Of a stretch of DNA of 64,000 nt, positions 46,525-55,464 are shown in pieces (within the stretch, counting starts at the first letter, position 1; each line of letters starts with the position of its first letter). Both the position numbers and the translations under genes were made by a program. Source of the DNA: Micractinium sp. NFX-FRZ (lineage: Eukaryota; Chlorophyta; Trebouxiophyceae; Chlorellales; Chlorellaceae). The stretch lies in contig JAPTJF010000227.1 of NCBI GenBank assembly GCA_029339195.1, positions 32,088-96,087 on the forward strand, in the 5' to 3' direction. Under the pieces are notes generated by a model. It had not been told where the DNA came from and ran no database searches. It saw only the letters and a list, made by a program, of their open reading frames with translations.

Positions 46525-48051
46525 ATGACCATGAGCGCCTGCCAGCTCGCGCCTGCCAGTCGCAGCGCCACGCTGCCGCGCCAGTCGCATAGGATCTTAG
46601 CACCCGCCAGGTTGCGGCAGCACCAGCGGCAGCAGCCACAGCAGCAGCAGCAGCGGCAGCACCTTCCGGCGGCGGCGGTGGTCGTCGCCCGCAGCGGCGG
46701 CGGCGGCGGCGGGCGCTCCCGAGGCAGCAGTAGCAGCAGCGGCGGTGGGCGCCGACCTGCGCTGCAGATAGACCCCACCCGCCTGCTGCAGCAGTACGGC
46801 CTGCCCACGCTGGGCCTGCTGGTTGCCGCCTCCCTCATAGGCCCGCTGGTGGGGGGCCTCGTGTTTGGCGCCCTCTCAATGGGCGTCATGGTGGCCGCAG
46901 CAGCCGCCGCCCTCTCGCTCTCCTGGGTGTTCATCCCTCTCATCATAGCCATGCCCGCCCTCGGCATTGGTGAGTCCATGGTTGGGCCAGGTTGGAGGGA
47001 CTGGCGTGGGTGCACAGGCGCCAGCAGGCGGCAGTACCAAAACTTGCCTGTCCGGGCATGCCCGCCTGCCTGCCTGCCTGTGCGTTTTTGCCTGCAGGCT
47101 GCGGGACTTTTCTGTTCGCTGTGCTGTCGGCCAGAACCTGCCTGCCTCATCCCTACCTGACTGCCCATTATGACCCGCTGCCCCGCCTGGCCCCGCCTGG
47201 CCCCTCTCCCTCGCCGCAGGCGCGTTTGTCACCCTGGCGGGGGGCGCCCTCATACTGCCCTCCCTCATCCAGCTCGCCCTCATAGGCGGCGGCCTCTGGC
47301 TGGGGGTCACCGCCGCGCAGCAGCTGCTTGGCGGCGGCAGGGACGATGAGGGGCCGTTTGTGGGGCCAAACGGCACCATTGACGTGGAGGCGGAGACGGT
47401 GGATGACGAGGGCTGGAGGAAGGAGGTGTTTAAGTGCGTGGGCGGGGCAAGTGGGCCGGGGCACCTGGTTTGGGTGGCTGCCGTCTGGAGGCGGGGCAGT
47501 TTGGTGCTTGGGAGCAGGGGCAGAGGACGTCGTAGCGGCAGGGGTGGAGCGCAGGAGGAGTCCGGGAGGGCGCCGCCTCCGCCTCCCCGCCGTGCTGGTG
47601 GCTGTGGTGCACGCCAGCCTGGCGCCGCACCAGCGCTGGGCTTTCGGTTGATGGGCATCCCGCCCTCCCGCCCAGGTGCATGCCCCCCCTCCTTCTGTAT
47701 TCCACCTCACATTCACGTCTCCGCAACTGTCCCAGCACTGCTTGCTGGCGGAGGCAGCGTGAGCTGAGCTGCTCAGCTGCACAAGTTGGCCAGCCTCACA
47801 CCCAACCCCACTCGACCACATCATCTCTCCATGCATCTCTTCTCTTGTCTTGCAGGGAGCAGTGGTGAGTCGGAGCTGTTGCGGGAGTACGATGTCCTGC
47901 TGCCTCTCCCCACCACCCCACCCCACTCACTCGCGCCGCACCAACGTCCGCCTTCATCTGTTGCAGGGAGCAGCAGGAGCGGGAGGCCGAGCTGCGGGAG
48001 TTTGACGATTTGCTGCGCCGGCGGGACGAGTTCAAGAACAGGCGCTACTGA
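46525..48051 (+). CDS. Probable plastid-targeted membrane protein
   Basis: Exons 46525..46969, 47220..47433, an optional 9-nt microexon 47856..47864, and 47967..48051 give 250 residues (247 without the microexon). The N-terminal 85 residues are Gln/Arg/Ser/Gly-rich without acids and look like an organelle transit peptide. Hydrophobic segments follow: YGLPTLGLLVAASLIGPLVG, SMGVMVAAAAAALSLSWVF, IPLIIAMPALGIGAFVTLAG and ALILPSLIQLALIGGGLWLG. An acidic loop and a charged C-terminus (EQQEREAELREFDDLLRRRD) complete the protein. I read it as an integral membrane protein with three or four helices and a short C-terminal helix outside the membrane. I do not recognise the family. Confidence 0.8.
47856..47916 (+). 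repeat. Decayed duplicate of the last exon, reduced to a 9-nt microexon
   Basis: After TTGCAG, the sequence GGAGCAGTG, then CGGAGCTGTTGCGGGAGTACGATG, parallels the real last exon at 47967 (GGAGCAGCAG, then CCGAGCTGCGGGAGTTTGAC). The copy carries an internal GTGAGT donor after 9 nt, so only GGAGCAGTG could be included. It would add three residues in frame. Confidence 0.55.
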
Positions 48052-49023
48052 TGTCAGCAGCAACACAACAACAGCAGCAGCAGCCGCCGCAGCCGTTGCA
48101 CCAGCAGCCCTGATCACAACAAGTGGCAGCCTGCAGGGTGCTGAGTGGCTGGCAGCCGCACAATGTTGCCCAGCCCTCTGGCATTGGCATTGCACCCCTG
48201 TGGTTCACTGCCTGAAGCCTTTCATTTGCACAGCGGGCTGCTTCCCTGCATTGCCACGGGCTGATCCCTGAGACATTTTTTGCGCGCCGTGTTGGGCTGT
48301 TTGCTGCCGCGCGCTGCTGGCTGCACAGCGCAAGCTGCCACCCTGGCAGCACCATTGCTGCAGTACAGTCGATGGGGAGCCCGCCATGTAAACTTCTGGA
48401 GGGCAGCAAGTCAAAACACGTCGGGGTCTTGACGGTGAGTTGTTGTTTGCGAAAGGGAGCACAGCACAAGGTTGGACCAGCCGAGTCAGGAAGGTGTTGC
48501 TGTGAGAGCCCGCCAGCCGTGCAACAACAGGGGGCCGAGCCGGGCCCCCGCTGCGCAGTGCAGGGGAGCGAGTGCAGATGAAACAATGGGAGACTGAGTT
48601 GCAACGTTGCAGACGCGACCTGTTGCAACCCGCACACCTGAGAGTGTAATAATAGGACAGGTTTGGGTGCGCGGCTGGGTGATTCGCTGCCGCTGCCGCC
48701 ACCTGGCCGCCATCGCCCCGGCGTCGCAGCTGGAGCACCATTTGGAGCACAATTGCAAGCGCTTGCGGACATACCAAGTTCCGTTGCAACAATCGATTAC
48801 GCCCCCAAGAGAGGATTGCGCCGCACATTGCAGATCGACTCGGCGCCCTGGTGTGAGGCCAGATTCGGCGACTCTAGGGCGCGACAAGTGGAGCCTCACC
48901 TTGTTTTTGCCAATTCACCCTCTTCCTTTCGCGCTCATTCCCATCAAGTGTTCATTGAAACCTGTTCTGGAAGTCGTCCAGGTGTTCTGGCGCAGGAATG
49001 CGGTCCCCCGTTGCCCAGTTGCC
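48052..49023. other. 3' UTR of membrane-protein gene and promoter of qRRM gene
   Basis: TGTAA at 48388-48392 (another at about 48645) marks the probable end of the upstream transcript. The remainder up to the ATG at 49024 has no supported exon. Confidence 0.45.
48388..48392 (+). terminator. Poly(A) signal TGTAA for the plastid-type membrane protein
   Basis: It lies about 340 nt past the stop codon. Confidence 0.45.
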
Positions 49024-52000
49024 ATGACCGACGCTTTGGCGCACAGCGGCATAGTTGTTCGGCTGCGCGGCCTCCCCACCAAGGCAACGAAAGAGGACGT
49101 AGCCGACTTCCTGCAGGAGTGGCGGCCCCGAGCTGTCTACCTCTCTTTCACTGCCCGCCGCAGCACGGGAGAGGTAATTTGCTGCTTCAAGTTAGGGGTG
49201 CGGCGGTCGGTCCAACGCCGCGGCGAAAGCCGGCGCAGCAGACCGCATAAAGCGCAATGCTTTGGCGCGCGCCGTCGCTTGCAGCCGGCCGGCAGCCTTG
49301 GTGCTCTCGGCAGACCATGATGCCACCGGATGCATGTGTATGAACAGCGAGCCCTGCTGCTGTCGCCTTGGTTCGTGCGCGCTGCCAGGCCGGCCACCCG
49401 CTTTTGCCGCCGCAGCCTAACACGCTGCGGCCTGCTTCCGCGCCCCGCCTGCAGGCCTATGTAGTGTTCGACACCCTCGAACAAGCACAAGGAGCATGCA
49501 TCAAGGACAAGGCACGTCCCAGCCAGCTGCCTTGTGCTACAGCCGCGCCCTGCTTTGTGCGCGCAGCAGCCTTGCACGCAAGCCCGCCGTCCTGCCTCCC
49601 TTTCTCCTCGCCATCGCCAACTCTCCCCTTGCCCTGGCATCCTGCTGCAGGACATATTTGGCCCCAAATTTGGGGAGCGGTACGTCCGGGTGTCAGTTTG
49701 TGAGGATGCCACACCCGACGAGCTGCACAGCCTGGAGGGCAAGGTGAGGAGGGCGGGCGGGCGGGCAGCCCGCCGGTTGAGAGAGTTGAGGGTTATCCCG
49801 TCGTGGGGCACCATTGGGCCGTCGGGCCAGCTCCGCGCCAGCAGTTGCAGTTGCAAGGTGCCTGAGCCCGGAGCGCACCTGCGGGCAGCACCAACCAGGG
49901 GGGTTCTGCTGGCGGCAGCGAGGAGCAGCAGGGGGAAGCCTTGCAGCTCCCCAGCTGGCACACCAGGCAGCCCCTGATGCCCCCGGACGCCGTGCTCTGT
50001 GTGCCCGTTCACTGCTGCAGGCCGCCAAGCCGCGGCGGCCCAACCAGAAGATGGACTCCGTGGTCAAGGTGTGCACGCTGTGCGTGCACTCTGTTCAAGT
50101 GCTTGTTCAAGTGCAGGCGGGGCAGGGCGCGCTGGTCGGGGCCAGGCAGGCAGGGCGGCAGGGCAGGGGCCGGCAGGGCGGCAGGCACGCTTGGTCTCCC
50201 ACTTGGCATGCACCCTTCTGGGGCAGAGCGTGCACGCTCGTCCTGCCCTGCCTGGCGGCACATGTGCCAAGATTTCCCCGGCTCCCCGCCTGCCCCACAC
50301 TCATGCAGGTCAGCGGCCTACCCCGCGGCACCGCCGCCCACGAGGTGCTGCAGCTCTTCTGGGGCTGGCAGGTCAAGCCGGCGCGCACGTTTGTGCGGGA
50401 TGCACCCTTAGCGCCAGCCTCCAGCGCGGGGGCAAGCGGCGGCGGCGCCAGCGCGGGGGCAGGCGGCGGCGGCGCCAGCAGCAGCCGGGCCGCCGAGCAG
50501 CGCACAGAGGTGAGAGCGGGCGCTTTGGGGGCGGTGCCGGCACGGCAGCAGCGTTGCGTGCGTGTGTCTGTTTGGCTTGCAGGCTGTCTCCTCTGCCTGC
50601 GCGTGTGCGTTGGCCCTGTGTCTTTTGCCCACCCCATCCGTCCTCCCTCCCTTCCCTTGCGCCCATCAGGCGTTCATCGATTTCGAGCATGCCGACCACG
50701 CAACCGCGGCGGTGGCCACGCGCCACGGCACCGCTGTCACCACTGCCGCCGGCATCTTCCAGCTCACCGTCCAAAAGGCCAGCAAGGCGGAGTGGGACGC
50801 AGCGGTGGCGGCGGCGGGCGGCGCTGACGGCCTCATGCGCCTCACGGGACTCCCTGCCAAGGCGGCGCCCGGAGATGTGCTTGCCTTCTTCCAGGTGGGC
50901 TTGCATGAGGGTGGGTGAGGCCACAAGGACAGGTTGGGCAGGGCCACCCCTGGTGGAGGGCCCGGGTGTGGACAGCAGAGTGTGGGGATGTGGTGGGTTG
51001 CATCCAGGCGTATTGGCGGGAGTGCTGTGTTCGGTGAGGGGCGACAGCGTCTGGGGATGTGCTGGTTGGGGGCACAGGGAGCAGGTGTGTGAGGCTTCCG
51101 CCCGCCGCCCTGCCTGCCCACCCCACCTGCCCGGCTCTCAACGGCTGCCTGCCTGGCTCACTGGTCCCCACCCCCTACTCCACCCCGCCTGCCTGGCCGT
51201 GCCGCCGCCCCACCCCCGCCCCCACCTCGTCCCCGCCCCGCCTGCAGGGCTACCGCGTGAAGCAGGGCGGCGTGCACGTGCAGGCATGCGGGGAGGGGCA
51301 GCACTCCAAGCAGGCGCTGGTGGAGTTTGAGAGCGCAGCTGAGGCGGCACGCGCCATGGTGAGCGCAGGGCGGGGGCAGCAGGCGTAGGCCTCGTCAATC
51401 ATGTGGGGTGAAGTGGAGAGGCACTGGCAGAATGTGAGCAGGCAGCAGAGACGCCCTGCAGTGGGAAGGAAAGCAGAAGGGCATGGGCAGCCGGCCATAC
51501 CTGTCGTTGCTATGTGGGTGACCCGTCGGCCTCCCTGCCGATGCACTGTGGTCGCCTGGTCGCCCTGCGCCTGGCTGGAACCAACCCGTCCCTGGGCTGC
51601 CATCCACTCGCTCCGCCTGCCTCGCCTGCTCGCCCGCACCCCGTTGCCGCCGCAGGAGCGCAACCGCCAGCCGCTGGGCGACGCGTTTGGCGAGCGCTGC
51701 TGCCAGCTGCAGCTCCTCAGCAGGGCCGAGTTTGAGCAGGTGCGGCCCCGGGGAGTGCCCTGGGAGTGCCTGAGAGCGCCCCTCGCTGCTGCTTGTGTGC
51801 CGCTGCGCCTGTGTGCAGGGTCTCTTTATTTTAATACAGCCCCTTTCTGAGCAGCTGCTGCCCTGGGAGGCTGTTTTTGGGAGGCTGCGCCCTGGGAGGG
51901 CTGCCCAGCGGTGGGGCGGGTGGTCCTGGGGCTGGAATGGGTTGGGCAGCACCGGGAGGGCCCGGCAGCATTGGTGTGGAAGTCTAAAATTGTGGAAGTG

Positions 52001-54507
52001 CAGCACCAGCCTTCCCTGCTAAGCTTGCTGCCGCCCACGGGTCTGAAGCGACTGCCCTGCACTGCCCACCGTTTGCCCTACCCAGCCTGCCTGCACTAAG
52101 CACCTGTGACAATTACTGTCTGGCTTTTCTTGCCTTCCTCCTTCCACTTATACTTCCGTGACCTTCAACACTTCAACACTTGTGCTCCTTCACTCTGCAG
52201 GATCTGCAGCGCCTCTGCCAGCCGCTGTCTGGCAACGGCACCAGCAGCAGCAGCGGCGGCACGGTGCAGCCCGCCAGCCTGGCGCAGCCTCCCAGCAGTA
52301 CCATGCAGCTTCCCGGCAGCAGCATGACCCTGGGCATGGCGCCTCTGGCAGCCATGAGTTCCACGGGCATGATGCCCCAGGCGGCGGCGGCAGCCAGCGC
52401 CTTCATGGCGCCCTTCCTCCCGCCCGGCATGCCAGCTGGCATGCTGCTGCCCCCCCCCGGCTTTGGCATGCCTGGAGGCATGCCTCCCCCAGGCATGCCA
52501 GGCGGCTGGCCCGCGGCACCCATGCCAGGGACGACCCACCTGCAGGCGGCCTTTGCGCCACCAGCTCCGCCGCTGCCCGGCCTGACAGGCATGGCGCCCG
52601 GCGGAGCCGGCTGGTTTGGGGGACCGTGGCCGGGGATGCCACCTGCCCCCGCCAACCCCAATGGTGCTCGCTACATGGTGCAGGTGTGTGCCGGGTTTTG
52701 GGAAGTGTAGTCGCAGAACGCGCCTGCGTGTCACATTTTTGTCTCTTTGCAAGCAGTGTGTTGGGCTGTGTGTGCGGGCACCTTGCGCATGCCGGCAGCG
52801 CAGCTGCTGCTGCCAGCTGCTTCTATGTGCCGCGTCCCACCTGCAACTTACCACCCCATGACCCACGCTCTTCATTTCTTCTGCCTGTGCCCACCTGTAA
52901 CCCTCCTCTCCTCGATGTTCCTTTTGTGCCCGCCTGCAGGACCTGACCACCGGCCAGAAAGTGTTCCTGGACCCTCGCTTCAACCTGAGTGGCTACGGAG
53001 CCCTGCCCCCTGGGCTGGCCAGCTGCTCCGCCGCTGCCACTGCCGGCACTTACGGTGCCACCGCCACCGGCCCCGCAGCGAGCCAGCAGACGGTGCCGTT
53101 GGAGCAGCAGCAGCAGCAGCAGCAGCAGCCGCAGCAACAGCAACAACAGCAGCAGGAGGGGGCTGCAGCAGCCGCTGGTGCAGCACCGGACGAGATGTCA
53201 GGAGACAGCAATGGTCTCAAGTCGGGAAGCCAGGAAGGGAATGCAGGCGATGGCGGCAGCGACCCGGATGCAGGGCAGAGCAGCGACCCCACTCCCGGAG
53301 CCGGCGGCAGCGGCAACAATGGAAACGGCGGCAGCAGCGGCAACGGCTACAGCGTGGCCGTGGCAGAGGGCGCAGCAGCAGGCGACGCTGATGCTGGCGC
53401 CGCCGCTGCGGGGACGTCGGTGCAGCAGGAGCAGGTGTGGGGGGCTGCACGGTGTGCTGGGGCGGCAGGGGGCAAGTGGGCATTGTGCTTTGCAGCTGGT
53501 GGCAGGGCTTGCCTCGCCCCACCCTCCCGTGCTCTGCGCCACCTTCCCTGCCCTGCCTGCCCACCTGCCTGCCTTCCTGCCTGCCTGGCTGCGGCCCGAC
53601 TTGCATCCGGCAAAGCCTGCGCTCCTGCTCATCCCTGTACCTGTGACCCTGACATACCTGCAGGCCGACGACCAGCAGGCTGAGGGGCAGCCGCCCCCCA
53701 ACAAGCGCCGGCACAGCCACCACCACCACCATCACAAGTGCGTCAGGGAGCAGTATGGGAGGGGACCCTGCCTGCCTGCTGCCCGCTTACCCTCCTGCCC
53801 ACCTGCCCTCAATGCCTGCCTGCCTGCCTGCCTGCCCGTGCTGTGAGCGTGCCAGATGCACCCGAAGCCTTTGCCTGCACCACACGCTGCCTCTGACCAC
53901 TGCCCTCCTCCCCTCCTTGCCGCGCAGCCATCACCACCACCATCACCACTACCACATGCGCCGCAAGGGTAACGCCGGCAGCAGCGGCGACGAGGCACGC
54001 ACCAACGGTGGCAGCGGTGGCGGCAGCAACAACGGATCCGACGGTGGCAACGGCAGCGGGCCCGAGGAGGCGGGCGGCAACGGCCAGCAGCAGCAGGCGC
54101 AGCAGCAGGGCAGCAACAAGGCTGCCGGCGACAACAGCAGCGGCAACGAAGCCTGCCTTGATGCCGCAGGCGGCAGCAGCGGTGAGGGCAGCGGCGCCGA
54201 CGACGGCGCCACGGGCCGCACCACCACCACTGCCGCTGCTGCAGGCGGCTGCTACGGCTGCTTCCGCCAGGGTGGCAGCAGCCCTCCAGGAGATATGGAG
54301 CAAGATGCAGCTGGTGCAGCCGGCCATGCAGCTGTCGCCACAGAAGGCTCGCCCCAGGCCGGTGCCAGGGCCGCTGCCGCCATGGCGCAGCAGCAGGGTG
54401 CAGCTGGCAACGTTGGGCACGTGCACGGGCACAGCCCAGAGGATCCGGCAGCCCTGCAGGCCGAGGGCGCGGCCCCGCCCCCTGCCAAGCGCGCTCGCAG
54501 CCAGTAG
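49024..54507 (+). CDS. Quasi-RRM RNA-binding protein (hnRNP F/H-ESRP type) with Gln- and His-rich tail
   Basis: Twelve exons (49024..49173, 49455..49511, 49651..49743, 50021..50068, 50309..50509, 50670..50894, 51248..51358, 51656..51739, 52201..52683, 52940..53434, 53664..53737, 53928..54507) encode 866 residues. Three RRM-like modules occupy residues about 8-100 (IVVRLRGLPTKATKEDVADF), 113-245 (VSGLPRGTAAHEVLQLFWGW, EAFIDFEHADHATAAVATR) and 245-330 (LMRLTGLPAKAAPGDVLAFF, ALVEFESAAEAARAM). The RGLP and GLP starts and weak RNP motifs are typical of qRRMs in splicing regulators. The C-terminal half is disordered: Gly/Met/Pro-rich, a poly-Gln tract, a His-rich run across an intron, and a terminal KRARSQ signal. 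Intron 2 appears to be GC-AG. A nuclear RNA-processing role is inferred. Confidence 0.88.
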
Positions 54508-55464
54508 GTGCGGCAAGGGACGGACCCTTGGTGGCCAGCGGAAGCCCCTTTACATGGCTGCCGGCAGGGGTCGGCAGAGGCATCATTGCTGCCAACATCT
54601 GCCTGCAGTCCGCAGTGCCTCCCCCCATCCTTCTCTCTCCCCCCCATCGTTTCTTTCTCTCCCATCCTTTCTCTTTTCTCCGTCCTTTCTCTCGTTCTTG
54701 ACCCGGATAATTTAGCGCCCTTCCTTTCCTCACACTCTCTCTCTCTTTCTGGTGTTCTCTCCCTCCCTTTTGTCCTCCATTGCTCGTCCCGTGTGTCGGC
54801 ACTTCCCCTCCAACACTTGCGCCAAGCTTACTTAATTCCTTTGATCCGACACCTTTTTCGAGCAACCACTTCAACACGTGCTCCACTTGCCTCAGCAGAG
54901 CACTGCCCCTCCTCTCCTGCCCTCCCCCCGCTCAAAACGGATGACCTGCTCACTTCCTGCCCCTCCGCGTTTGCCGTACCGGCACCGGTAGCGCATTTTA
55001 TTGCTTTTCCATGCATCTTACCTCATCCGCGCCTCACTCATCACATCTCGGCGCGCCCCTCAGCGTCGTCGCACCCCGCCAACACCCCTGTCCGTCTCCG
55101 TAGCAGGCCCTTTCATTGTCAGTGCCGGCGCCGCACTCCCTTTTTGTAGTTTCATGCACCTCCTGCCCCCCTTTCTTCATTTAAAGGCACTAGCACTGGC
55201 ACCCCCCTTCTGCCTCTCCTGCCTCTTGACCGTGCGAGGCGGGGGCTTGGTACACAGCCGCTGCCGAGCCTGGCAGCCCTTGGTGCAGGCAGGGCCCCAT
55301 CCTTCGCTGCTTGTAATACAAGGCAAGCTCCCAGACGCAAGAGAGAATAGGGGCCTCGAGACGACGCCCGTGCCAGGACCAAACACATGTATGGCAGGAC
55401 AGACCCAACGAAGGCGGCAGAACAGCCACAGCTGCACTGTCTGGCTTTCCTTCTGCCTGTCTGT
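54508..55464. other. Convergent 3' UTR region of qRRM and adenylate kinase genes
   Basis: The pyrimidine-rich stretch 54600-54800 is non-coding. TGTAA at 55312-55316 is the first plus-strand signal after the qRRM stop (about 800 nt). The first minus-strand signal after the adenylate kinase stop is TTACA at 54550-54554. The two transcripts may therefore overlap. Confidence 0.4.
55312..55316 (+). terminator. Poly(A) signal TGTAA, probably for the qRRM gene
   Basis: This is the nearest plus-strand TGTAA downstream of the TAG at 54505-54507, only about 150 bp from the adenylate kinase stop on the other strand. Confidence 0.35.
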
